DNA from: Paralithodes platypus
Lineage: Eukaryota > Arthropoda > Malacostraca > Decapoda > Lithodidae
Assembly: GCA_032716605.1 (NCBI GenBank)
Contig: CM064480.1
Coordinates: 46,176,372 to 46,240,371, forward strand
DNA length: 64,000 nucleotides
Reading direction: 5' to 3'
Each line of letters begins with the position of its first letter. The stretch's first letter is position 1. The position numbers and the translations under genes are program-made. Under the pieces are notes generated by a model that was not told the origin of the DNA, did no database searches, and worked only from the letters and a program-made list of their open reading frames with translations. Shown here piece by piece: positions 52,401-63,579 of this stretch.

Positions 52401-53900
52401 AGTGTTGTTGTTGTTGTAGGTGTTCACTAAGCTGCCAGGGCCGAACAGACCCGAGTCCCGGAGGACAGGCCATGGCCTGATCGGGCTTTCCCACAGGAGC
52501 TATCATTGAGTGTAGATTGTGGTGTTGGAGTAATAGTGGTTGTGTGAAATGGCACAAGTCTTCTATATGTGGTTAATGGTATGGGGTGCTGTGTTACCAT
52601 CACGGCCGCAGGAATCGATCCACGGAGTCATCCAGTCCTTCTTCTGATTTAAGCTCAGGAGAGCTGGATGGTGTCAGCATCTCAGCCTGCGCCAGGTGGA
52701 CTGCTGTTCATCGCGAGGAAGGGGAGGATTCGGACAGAAGATGGATTTCGGGAGGTCGGTGCATTGCAGCTGCGTGTTGTCTGTGAGTGAGTGGATGGAT
52801 CGGCGAGAGATATGAGTATGGAGCTGTGCTTCTGGAAGGTGGTTCGGGGTGGGAGGAGAGAGGACAGCTAATTGTAGTGTGATACAGTGTGCTGTGTGTT
52901 GTTTTGATATGTTCTTGGTGTCTGTGGGGTCTGTGTTGCCATGTAGTTTAGTGGGTGGTATTGGTTCGTGGAGGCTACTGCCAGGAATTGAGTGACTCTC
53001 ATGATCACTGATCTTATGTATTGTTTATATACTGTGGTGGTCCGTTCTTTGTTGTGTCCAAATTTTGTGTGAGCAAGTGACCTGAGGGCGTTAAGTCTGG
53101 GTGTAATTTCTTTTTAATGTTTGTGGGGTGCTGTTTGAATGTCATATGAGTATCATATGTTACTCTAGGATTTTGTGTGTGGTGTGTATGTGTTAGGGGT
53201 GTGCTGTTTATGGTGAGTTGAGGGATGTATTTGTGTTCTGTCCAGCTTGTGAGCAGGGTTGCGGTGGATTTGGCTGGGGGTAGATTAAGTCTGTTTGTTA
53301 GTGCACCAGCCATGTAGTGTGTTGAGATAGGGTTGAAGGAGATCTGTTGCTCTTTTTGGGTCATGGTGTGTGCATGTGAGTGTTATGTCATCTGCATAGG
53401 AGGCTAAGTTTATTTGGGGCGTATTGGGTGGAGTTATATCGTGCATGTACAGATTGAAGAGTGCGGGCGATAGGACGGATCCTTGTGGGACTGTTTGGAA
53501 AGTTTCTGATTTTAGATGACTGGCCGGCAAAAGATACGTGTGCACATCTGCCTGCTAGGAAGTTGGCCAGCCACCTTTTTGTGTTGTTGTGCATGTTTGT
53601 GTTGTAGATTTTGTTTGTTAGGTTGTGGCGGGGGATGGCATCGAAGGCTTTACTAATGTCGAGTGTGGCTAATAGTGATCTGTGTGGTGGTCTAGCTGAG
53701 TTGATTGCCGTCAAAAGCTCTTTGTGTAAGGTCTGTGAGAAGAGTGTTTGTGGAGTGCAGTGGCCTAAAGCCATGTTGTGTTGGAGATAGGGGTAGGTCG
53801 GGTGTAATTAGTTGTAACACTAGGCGTTCCATGACTTTGGAGGGGGAGCAAAGGAGTGTGATGGGGCAGTGCGAGGAGGGTAGCGTGGGGTCTTTGTTGG
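52401..53900 (-). pseudogene. LOA/I-like LINE reverse transcriptase, frameshifted, cut by gap
   Basis: Minus strand, ending in (AAC)n at 52401-52416. Pieces in three frames: LATLDISKAFDAIPRHNL and RWLANFLAGRCAHVSF (53774-53560), then VPQGSVLSPALFNLYMHDI and LASYADDITLTC (53495-53365), then a thumb region with SWTEHKYIPQL and YDTHMTFKQH (53250-53110). NFLAGR and LFNLYM place it nearer to LOA/I-type LINEs than to LINE1-3. At least two frameshifts. Upstream coding is lost in the N run. Confidence 0.8.
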
Positions 53901-54000
53901 NNNNNNNNNNNNNNNNNNNNNNNNNNNNNNNNNNNNNNNNNNNNNNNNNNNNNNNNNNNNNNNNNNNNNNNNNNNNNNNNNNNNNNNNNNNNNNNNNNNN
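53901..54000. other. Assembly gap of exactly 100 N
   Basis: A round-number N run, the usual placeholder for a gap of unknown size. The outer edge of the large inverted repeat coincides with its right end. Confidence 0.98.
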
Positions 54001-54307
54001 ACACCAATGAACAATACTATTGTCTCCAACATGTTGTAATATCGCTTACTACAGAGAAGGGAAAAATTAGAGATGCCGGAGAACAACAACAAAAACAACA
54101 TGAACAGTAGAATACCAGGTGTGGCAAGGGGACGTACCTGACCTAATAAACATGTGACAGTACCAATCCGTTTCTAGCAATGTTTATGAGCAATATTTTC
54201 AACCCTTCCCTACAGTCAAATCGGGCACTTGTTAAAACTCCCACTCTTAGGTTGGCCCCCGAATAGATCACCGGGTATAGGATTGTGTATCACACACGCA
54301 CGCCTGC

Positions 54308-54348
54308 ACGCACACACACTACACACACACACACACACACACACACAC
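54308..54348. repeat. (CA)n microsatellite
   Basis: Counterpart in the right arm at 63141-63180 is shorter and reads (GT)n with a G run. Confidence 0.9.
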
Positions 54349-54468
54349 TCGGTGCTCCTCCTCTGGACCTCATTCGCGATTAAGTGTCAAGATAAAATAA
54401 TAAAAATAAATCCTTTCCTTCTGCTAATGTCTTGGAAATCAGTATTGCCCGCCCCAGCTACCCCGTTA

Positions 54469-54681
54469 TTAACCCCTTCTCTACTGGTGACGTCTTTTAA
54501 TATTCTTTTAGCCTATATTTAGACGATTTTATGCAGTTTTCGAAGGATATGTGGTAGTAAAATGGGTCAAGTGAGATAGTTCAAAGCCTGTTAATGCTGG
54601 AGGCCCTTTTTAAACTGAATAAATTGTCTAATAGTGGCCAGAATAAAGCTAAAAGGACGGTGCCAGTACAGAAGGGGTTAA
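54469..54681. mobile_element. Element B copy 8 (left arm)
   Basis: TTAACCCCTTCTCTACTGG to CCAGTACAGAAGGGGTTAA, intact. Its mirror copy is at 62805-63017. Confidence 0.9.
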
Positions 54682-54729
54682 CAGACCAGATTTAAAATAC
54701 AGTTTCAATAACCTTATTAGTAACTTACA

Positions 54730-57440
54730 TGTCTTAATGGAGTAGTGTAAGGTTGAGTCGTCTGCGTATGAATGGGTGGGAGTTGTGGTACAGTTGAGAA
54801 GGTTGTATATAAAAATTAGAAAGAGAATAGGAGATAGGACAGAGTCCTGAGGAACACCGGAGTTTATAGGGTGAGGAAGTGAGCGATGGCCGTCCGCAAA
54901 AAGAAAACTTCAAAATCAAATCTGAACCTAGCCTATTGTGGATATTTGTCAAAATGAAAATGAAAATAAAATGCACCTGTTCAACTGCGAATCATACGAA
55001 GACCTATACAAAGATCTGAGAGGCGGGGACAACTTGAGGGAAATATTTGAACACAATGACTTAAAAAGGGTAGCAGAGACTATAAGAACAGTTCTAAAAA
55101 GGAGGGAGACTATCGTTAATTTGAGAAAAGAAATATATAAGTAATATGAAAATGTTTAACAAATACTAATAACAATAAGGAAACAGCCATCGTTCATAGA
55201 ACGAACTCCTGGATGGGAGAGTGCCCAAAAAACAAACAAACAAACAAACAAACAACCGCAGCTATGGAACGGCCAGAGAGGAAATTAGAGACAAAGGCAC
55301 AGATGGAGGGATAGAAACCGAAGGAGGGTAGTTTAGAGATTTAGAGATGTGTGCCAGACTATATCGAAGGCTTTCTATCTGTCTAGTGCAATAGAAAAAG
55401 TCTCACCGACGTCCCGAAAGGAGGATGACCAAGAGTTAGTAAGATAATATTATGAAAGAAGATCACCAGTAGAGCGACCCTTAAGGAAGCCATACTGGCG
55501 ATCTGAGAGCAGATTATGAGAAGAGAAATGCTTAAGAAATTTGGAAGCAAGAATAGTTTCAAAAACTTTAGAAATACAAGAGATGAGAGCAATTGGACGA
55601 TAGTTGGAGGACATCTTTAGAAGAGATTAGGATATTAGGCATAAGTAAGAGAGAGGAGGGTGGAGAGGGAGGTATAGCATCGGAATCATCCAAGGTGGAG
55701 TTTCTAGCAAAAGTTTGAGCGAAGAGTTTAGCTTTGTCAGAGGAAGAAGTGATGGTTGTGCCATCAGAGTGGGAAAGGGGAGGGAAAGACGAGGAAGAGA
55801 AATTGTTGGAGAAGTTTTTGGCTAGATGCCAGAAAGCTTGGGAAAAGCTAGAGTTGGATAGTTCAGTGCCTTTATTATTGATGAAAGAGTGCTTGACAAG
55901 TCGAAGAACAGATTTGGCCTGATTCCAGGCAGAAACATAGGAAGAATGAGAGTCTTGAGTTTTAAGGCGTCGCTACCGTTTGAATGCTTCCTCCTTATTG
56001 CAGACAGCAGTAGAACAGGCGTGAGTAAACCAAGATTTTTTAGCATTAGTCTGAGAAAAAGAGAATGGAAAGTATGCTTCCATGCTCAATAGAATTACCT
56101 CGGTAATGGGTTCAGCACACTCCGAGGGTCCCCCGGCCACGGAAGCAGAAATCATTCCATGGGAAATCAAAGAAGTACTGTCGGAAAGCCTCCCAGCCGG
56201 TAGCGCCAAAGTGCCACAAGCGACGCCGGCTAGGAGGATCGGGTGGCCGTACTGGAGAGATAGGACAGATGACCGAGATAAGTTATTGGTCGGAGGAGTC
56301 TAAAGGAGAGAAAAGATCGAGAGTATAAGAAGAAGGGTTAGAAGTTGGAAACAAGTCAAGAATGTTGGGCCGATCCCGAGGCGATGCGGTCCCGAAAGGA
56401 GGATGACCAAGAGTTAGTAAGATATGAAAGAAGATCACCAGCAGAGCGACCCTTAAGGAAGCCATACTGGCGATCTGAGAGCAGATTATGAGAAGAGAAA
56501 TGCTTAAGAAATTTGGAAGCAAGAAGAGTTTCAAAAACTTTAGAAATACAAGAGATGAGAGCAATTGGACGATAGTTGGGGGGTTGATAGCGGTCACCCT
56601 TCTTTGGGACAGGTTGAATGAGAGCAAACTTCCAGCATGAAGGGAAGACATTAGAGGATAGACTTAGACGAAGTCCCGAAAGAGGATGACCAAGAGGTAG
56701 TATGATATGAAAGAAGATCACCAGTAGATCGATCCTTAAGGAAGCCATACTGACGATCTGAGAGCAGATTATGAGAAGAGAAATGCTTAAGAAATTTGGA
56801 AGCAAGAATAGTTTCAAAAACTTTAAAAATACAAGAGATGAGAGCAATTGGACGATAGTTGGAGGGCTGAGAGCGGGTCACCCTTCTTTGGAACAGGTTG
56901 AATGAGAGCAAACTTCCAGCATAAAGGGAAGACATTAGAGGATAGGCAGAGACGAAAGAGTTTGCCTAGGCAGGGAGTCAGCACGGAAGCACAGTTTTTT
57001 AGTACAATAGGAGGAACACCATCCGGAACATACGCCTTATTAGTATTAAGCCCAGAGAGAGTAGAAAGTACATCTTTAAAAGAGATTAGGATATTAGACA
57101 TAAGTAAGAGGAGGGTGGAGAGGGAGGTATAGCATCGGAATCATCCAAGGTAGAGTTTCTACCAAAAGTTTGAGCGAATAGTTTAGCTTTGTCAGAGAAA
57201 GAAGTGATGGTTGTGCCATCAGAGTGGGAAAGGGGAGGGAAAGACGAGGAAGAGAAATTGTTGGAGATGTTTTTGGCTAGATGCCAGAAAGCTTGGGAAG
57301 AGCTAGAGTTGGATAGTTCAGTGCATTTATTATTGATGAAAGAGTGCTTGACAAGTCGAAGAACAGATTTGGCTTGATTCCGGGCAGAAACATAGAAGAA
57401 TGAGAGTCTTGAGTTTTAAGAAGGCGTAGCCTCTCCTCTC
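54730..57440 (-). pseudogene. Scrambled LINE1 copy, left arm
   Basis: Minus-strand LINE1 pieces out of order: RT fingers (NYRPIALIS..KVFETILASKF) occurs three times (about 55550, 56540, 56820). The linker between endonuclease and RT (QAKSVLRLVKHSFINNKC, FSNNFSS) occurs at 55720-56050 and again at 57180-57420. GDFGETFS/DISKAF and YADD-bearing parts are partial. Compared with the intact LINE1 at 20.8 kb this copy has internal duplications and several frame breaks. The same scramble is found in the right arm. Confidence 0.8.
54903..55256 (+). mobile_element. 3' tail of another LINE inserted in LINE1 (left arm)
   Basis: Open tail MHLFNCESYEDLYKDLRGGD..LKRRETIVNLRKEIYK (54938-55144), then a short UTR and a (CAAA)n tail at 55228-55256. 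It interrupts LINE1 within GGCCGTCC-[insert]-ACCGCAGCTATGG. A His/Cys-bearing tail of this type is common at LINE ORF2 C-termini; I cannot name the clade. Confidence 0.7.
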
Positions 57441-58280
57441 TTGAACATCACACTCCCAAATTTTCATGAGAAGAAACAACATGAGTCATCGGGAAAACTG
57501 TGTGGAGAAGACCGGTCAAATGCAAATGGGTCCCCACTGCAGATAGGTGGAACAAAGGAATTAAAATAATCGGCCTGAAAGAATACTGGACAACGCCATA
57601 TTTGTTGCTATATAGATGTCTAAGTAACCATGTACGTTCTTATCAGATATACTGACTGAAGACAATAAAAGACTATAAAATAACTTTTGTGTGTTTTTCA
57701 TCGTCTCACAATTATGCTAACGTAAAATATGACTCGCTCATCTCGTACTACCACAATAGAGTTTAACTATTTTAGTTACTAAATTAGAGTAACTATAGTT
57801 AGCGCTTTATGTTTGCGAGGAGGTTCTCGCCGGCAACCCCCTCGGTTAGTGGGTAAATCTTAGGTAACAGCTTTTTCTGCTAAGGTTAAGGTTTTTTATG
57901 CTAATGTAGCACATCACATAATTGAAGCGATCTATTCGGGGTCAGCCTACGAGGGGTGGAGTTTTGACAAGTGCCCGATATGACATTGGGCGAGTTGTTA
58001 TTGGCCACCCCCTGTGTGTGATACAAAACCCTATAGGCGGGGACAACCTAAGACTTATTCGATATTAGAAAAACAGGTGTCAAACGAAAGTCGAGTTCAT
58101 TATTGTACTCTTTATTATTGCCCATATTAAGATAAAATTAGGGTTCTAGTTCATGACCAAAAAATTATGATTTTGGAAGTGATACATGACCAAACGACAT
58201 GCTATTTCCAATTGTCTATTTTTGACATTCATTCAAGTTGGCAATTGGGACGTTTGACAAAGCTATATTCTATTATTTCA
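57441..58280. other. Inner arm, non-coding
   Basis: Contains GATCTATTCGGGGTCAGCC and AAGTGCCCGATATGACATTG (57927-57990), a second, inverted copy of the outer-arm text at 54206-54275. No gene found. Confidence 0.5.
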
Positions 58281-58545
58281 ATTTTAAAAAAAAATAGAAT
58301 ATTGAAGAGAGAGAAAAAGAGAGCGAGAGACGATCGGTTGGTTATAAATCTGAACCAAAACATAGGTTAGTAGAAAAGGTTAAAAGGAGAGAGAGAGGTT
58401 GAAAGAGGTTAGGTTAGGTTTAGGTGGTTAGATTAGCGAGAGAGAGAGGTTAGGTTAGGCAGGCAGTTGTAAAGATATGCAGTGAATAGAGAAAGAGAGA
58501 GGGTTAGGCTAGGTTAGGTTAGGTTAGGTTGGTTAGGATTTTATG
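58281..58545. repeat. (GA)n and (GGTTA)n composite, left of centre
   Basis: Alternating GAGAGAGA and GGTTAGGTTAGG blocks, the + strand form of the tract at 58885-59112. Confidence 0.85.
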
Positions 58546-58682
58546 AAGTATAGAACTCAATCCGTATACTGCATATTTACACGTCATAATAGAAATATAT
58601 ATATTCCATAAGCGGCGTTACTGCAACAACCGACCGCTTCCGCCTCCCCTACTGCCACCCTGCGCGCGTGTAGTGCCGACGG

Positions 58683-58732
58683 GTTAAGGGCGGACGTCTC
58701 TGTGTCTTACACGCGGATGTGGGGGGGGACCG
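58683..58732. other. Spacer at the centre of the inverted repeat
   Basis: About 50 bp, GC-rich (GTTAAGGGCGGACGTCTCTG, ACACGCGGATGTGGGGGGG), not matched by the other side. Flanked by ACCCTGCGCGCGTG and its complement. Confidence 0.7.
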
Positions 58733-58884
58733 CCGCCGCCCACTACCACGCGCGCAGGGTGGGGGGGGGGGGGGGGGGGGGCGGAAGCGTCGGTTGGTTG
58801 CAGTAACGACGCTTATGGAATATATATAATTTATGTATGCGTGTAAATATGCAGTATACGGATTGAGTTCTATACTTCAATAAA

Positions 58885-59071
58885 ATCCTAACCAACCTAA
58901 CCTAACCTAGCCTAACCTCTCACTCTCTCTTTCATCATATTTTTTCCAACTGCCTGACCTAACCTAGCCTAGCCTAACCTAACCTAGCCTAACCTAACCT
59001 AACCCTTTCTCTCTCTCTCTCTTAACCTAACCTAATCTAACCACCTAACCTAACCTAACCTAACCTAGCTT

Positions 59072-59102
<31 letters not shown>

Positions 59103-59112
59103 TTCATCATAT
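58885..59112. repeat. (CCTAA)n and (CT)n composite, right of centre
   Basis: CCTAACCTAACC blocks, CTCTCT runs and two TTTCATCATATTTTTTCCA phrases (58931, 59101). The last phrase plus CCGTATTCCTATT is the complement of the 63.7-64-kb minisatellite unit. Confidence 0.85.
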
Positions 59113-60039
59113 TTTTTCCACCGTATTCCTATTTTTAGAGTTCAGATTTAAAGATACCAAGCCTGATAGATCTTGACTACATTCAGTTTTTCTCAGGGAT
59201 GTCAAACCCGGGGGGCAATTTTTGTCAAGACTTGAATGAATATCAGAAGGAATACAATAAAATTAGCAGGAAATAGCATTGTTTTGGTCATGTTATCACT
59301 TCCAAAGACATAATTTGAACTATAAACCCTAATTTTATCTTAATATGGGCAATAATAAAGAGTACAAATAATGAACTCGACTTTCGTTTGACACCTTGGT
59401 TTTTCTAATATCGAATAAGTCTTAGGTTGTCCCCGCCGGGGTATAGGGTTTTGTATCACACACAGGGGGTGGCCAATAACAACTCGCCCAATGTCATATC
59501 GGGCACTTGTCAAAACTCCCACTCGTAGGCTGACCCCGAATAGATCGCTTCAATTAATGATGTGCTACATTAGCAATAAAAAACCTTAACCTTAGCAGAA
59601 AAAAACTGTTACCTAAGATTTAACCCACTAACCGAGGGGGTTGCCGGCGACACCTCCTCGCACACATAAAGCGCTAAAACTATAGTTACTCATTGGTAAT
59701 TTAGTAACTAAAATAGTTAAACTCTATTTGTGGTAGTAAGAGATGAGCGAGTCATATTTTACGTTAGCATAATTTGTGAGACGATGAAAAAAACACAACA
59801 AAAAGTTATTTTATAGTCTTTATTGTCTTCAGTCAGTATATCTGATAGAACGTACATGGTTACTTAGACATCTATATAGCAACAAATATGGCGTTTGTCC
59901 AGTATTCTTTCAGGCCGATTATTTTAATTCCTTTGTTCCACCTATCTGCAGTGGGGACCCATTGCATTTGACCGGTCTTCTCCACACAGTTTTCCCGATG
60001 ACTCATGTTGTTTCTTCTCATGAAAATGTGGGAGTGTGA

Positions 60040-62765
60040 TGTTCAAGAGAGGAGAGGCTACGCCTTCTTAAAACTCAAGACTCTCATTCTTCCTATGTTT
60101 CTGCCCGGAATCAAGCCAAATCTGTTCTTCGACTTGTCAAGCACTCTTTCATCAATAATAAATGCACTGAACTATCCAACTCTAGCTCTTCCCAAGCTTT
60201 CTGGCATCTAGCCAAAAAACATCTCCAACAATTTCTCTTGCTCGGCTTTCCCTCCCCTTTCCCACTCTGATGGCACAACCATCACTTCTTTCTCTGACAA
60301 AGCTAAACTATTCGCTCAAACTTTTGGTAGAAACTCTACCTTGGATGATTCCGATGCTATACCTCCCTCTCCACCCTCCTCTTACTTATGTCTAATATCC
60401 TAATCTCTTTTAAAGATGTACTTTCTACTCTCTCTGGGCTTAATACTAATAAGGCGTATGTTCCGGATGGTGTTCCTCCTATTGTACTAAAAAACTGTGC
60501 TTCCGTGCTGACTCCCTGCCTAGGCAAACTCTTTCGTCTCTGCCTATCCTCTAATGTCTTCCCTTTATGCTGGAAGTTTGCTCTCATTCAACCTGTTCCA
60601 AAGAAGGGTGACCCGCTCTCAGCCCTCCAACTATCGTCCAATTGCTCTCATCTCTTGTATTTTTAAAGTTTTTGAAACTATCTTGCTTCCAAATTTCTTA
60701 AGCATTTCTCTTCTCATAATCTGCTCTCAGATCGTCAGTATGGCTTCCTTAAGGATCGGTCTACTGGTGCTCTTCTTTCATATCATACTAACTCTTGGTC
60801 ATCCTCTTTCGGGACTTCGTCTCAGTCTATCCTCTAATGTCTTCCCTTCATGCTGGAAGTTTGCTCTCATTCAACCTGTCCCAAGAAGGGTGACCGCTCT
60901 CAACCCCCCAACTATCGTCCAATTGCTCTCATCTCTTGTATTTCTAAAGTTTTTGAAACTATTCTTGCTTCCAAATTTCTTAAGCATTTCTCTTCTCATA
61001 ATCTGCTCTCAGATCGCCAGTATGGCTTCCTTAAGGGTCGCTCTGCTGGTGATCTTCTTTCATATCTTACTAACTCTTGGTCATCCTCCTTTCGGGACCG
61101 CATCGCCTCGGGATCGGCCCAACATTCTTGACTTGTTTCTAACTTCTAACCCTTCTTCTTATACTCTCGATCTTTTCTCTCCTTTAGACTCCTCCGACCA
61201 ATAACTTATCTCGGTCATCTGTCCTATCTCTCCAGTACGGCCACCGATCCTCCTAGCCGGCGGCGCTTGTGGCACTTTGGCGCTACCGGCTGGGAGGCTT
61301 TCCGACAGTACTTCTTTGATTTCCCATGGAATGATTTCTGCTTCCGTGGCCGGGGGACCCTCGGAGAGTGCTGAACCCATTACCGAGGTAATTCTATTGA
61401 GCATGGAAGCATACTTTCCATTTCTCTTTTTCTCAGACTAATGCTAAAAAATCTTGGTTTACTCACGCCTGTTCTACTGCTGTCTGCAATAAGGAGGAAG
61501 CATTCAAACGGTAGCGACGCCTTAAAACTCAAGACTCTCATTCTTCCTATGTTTCTGCCTGGAATCAGGCCAAATCTGTTCTTCGACTTGTCAAGCACTC
61601 TTTCATCAATAATAAATGCACTGAACTATCCAACTCTAGCTTTTCCCAAGCTTTCTGGAATCTAGCCAAAAACTTCTCCAACAATTTCTCTTCCTCGTCT
61701 TTCCCTCCCCTTTCCCACTCTGATGGCACAACCATCACTTCTTCCTCTGACAAAGCTAAACTCTTCGCTCAAACTTTTGCTAGAAACTCCACCTTGGATG
61801 ATTCCGATGCTATACCTCCCTCTCCACCCTCCTCTCTCTTACTTATGCCTAATATCCTAATCTCTTCTAAAGATCTCCCTCCAACTATCGTCCAATTACT
61901 CTCATCTCTTGTATTTCTAAAGTTTTGAAACTATTCTTGCTTCCAAATTTCTTAAGCATTTCTCTTCTCATAATCTGCTCTCAGATCGCCAGTATGGCTT
62001 CCTTAAGGGTCGCTCTACTGGTGATCTTCTGTCATAATATTATCTTACTAACTCTTGGTCATCCTCCTTTCGGGACTTCGGTGAGACTTTTTCTATTGCA
62101 CTAGACAATCGAAAGCCTTCGATATAGTCTGGCACAAATCTTTAATTTTCTAAACTACCCTCCTTCGGTTTCTATCCCTCCATCTGTGCCTTTGTCTCTA
62201 ATTTCCTCTCTGGCCGTTCCATAGCTGCGGTTGTTTGTTTGTTTGTTTGTTTGTTTTTGGGGCACTCTCCCATCCAGGAGTTCGTTCTATGAACGATGGC
62301 TGTTTCCTTATTGTTATTAGTATTTGTTAAACATTTTCATATTACTTATATATTTCTTTTCTCAAATTAACGATAGTCTCCCTCCCTTATAGAACTGTTC
62401 TTATAGTCTCTGCTACCCTTTTTAAGTCATTGTGTTCAAATATTTCCCTCAAGTTGTCCCCGCCTCTCAGATCTTTGTATAGGTCTTCGTATGATTCGCA
62501 GTTGAACAGGTGCATTTTATTGTCATTTTCATTTTGACAAATATCCACAATAGGCTAGGTTCATATTTGTTTTTGAAGTTATCCTTTTGCGGACGGCCAT
62601 CGCTCACTTCCTCACCCTATAAACTCCGGTGTTCCTCAGGACTCTGTCCTATCTCCTATTCTCTTTCTAATTTTTATAAATAACCTTCTCAACTGTACCT
62701 CAACTCCCGTCCATTCATACGCAGACGACTCAACCTTACACTACTCCATTAAGACATGTAAGTTA
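60040..62765 (+). pseudogene. Scrambled LINE1 copy, right arm
   Basis: Plus-strand mirror of the 54.73-57.44-kb copy: linker (60060-60330), RT start PDGVPPIVLKNC (60460), a repeated fingers block (60600-60790 and 60840-61095), endonuclease end plus linker (61100-61830), a third fingers block with the FGETFSIALD start (61870-62160), then the inserted tail, then YADD-region text (62590-62745). Frames are broken at many points; there is no usable polymerase. Confidence 0.8.
62229..62580 (-). mobile_element. 3' tail of another LINE inserted in LINE1 (right arm)
   Basis: Mirror of 54903-55256, with (GTTT)n at 62232-62253 and a few indels; its open tail is broken relative to the left copy (CTATAAGGGAGGG in place of CTAAAAAGGAGGG). 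Confidence 0.7.
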
Positions 62766-62804
62766 CTAATAAGGTTATGAAAACTGTATTTTAAATCTGG
62801 GCTG

Positions 62805-63017
62805 TTAACCCCTTCTGTACTGGCACCGTCCTTTTAGCTTTATTCTGGCCACTATTAGACAATTTATTCAGTTTAAAAGGGGCCTCCAGCACTTAACAGG
62901 CTTCAAACTATCTCACTTGACCCTTTTTACTACGACAGATCCTTCTTAAACTGCATAAAATCGTCTAAATATAGCTAAAAGAATATTAAAAGACGTCACC
63001 AGTAGAGAAGGGGTTAA
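62805..63017. mobile_element. Element B copy 9 (right arm)
   Basis: TTAACCCCTTCTGTACTGGC to ACCAGTAGAGAAGGGGTTAA. Confidence 0.9.
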
Positions 63018-63579
63018 TAACGGGGTAGATGCGGCGGGCAATACTGATTTCCAAGACATTAGCAGAAGGAAAGGATTTATTTTTTATTATTTTATCTTGA
63101 CACTTAATCGCGAATGAGGTCCAGAGGAGGAGCACCGAGTGTGTGTGGGGGGGTGTGTGTGTAGTGTGTGTGCGTGCATGCGTGCGTAAGGGATACACAA
63201 AGATGTACCCGGTGATCTATTCGGGGGCCAACCTAAGAGTGGGAGTTTTAACAAGTGCCCGATTTGACTGTAGGGAAGGGTTGAAAATATTGCTCATAAA
63301 CATTGCTAGAAACGGATTGGTACTGTCACATGTTTATTAGGTCAGGTACGTCCCCTTGCCACACCTGGTATTCTACTGTTCATGTGGTTTTTGTTGTTGT
63401 TCTCCGGCATCTCTAATTTTTCCCTTCTCTGTAGTAAGCGATATTACAACATGTTGGAGACAATAGTATTGTTCATTGGTGTATACATTAAGGCTCGTAT
63501 GAACAGATTAAAAAAATATGGTCTTGAAAACCAAATTAATACAAATATAAGAATGGCAACACGTTTGGAAACAACACGA

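Larger units (their letters stand above)
54001..58682. repeat. Left arm of a 9.5-kb inverted repeat
   Basis: 54001-54060 (ACACCAATGAACAATACTAT...) is the reverse complement of 63421-63481. The match continues inward through element B, the LINE tail, rearranged LINE1, the CCTATCTGCAGTGGGGACC region and the TTAGG/GA tract to about 58682. Arms differ by scattered substitutions and many small indels. Confidence 0.92.
58733..63481. repeat. Right arm of the 9.5-kb inverted repeat
   Basis: Reverse complement of the left arm with the same nested insertions. A long G run (58760-58781) near the centre has no equal on the left. Match ends at ..GTTCATTGGTGT (63481), exactly opposite the gap edge. Confidence 0.92.

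Noticed and set aside
53705..54101. Open frames running through the N block
   Set aside because: They only appear open because N codons cannot be stops.
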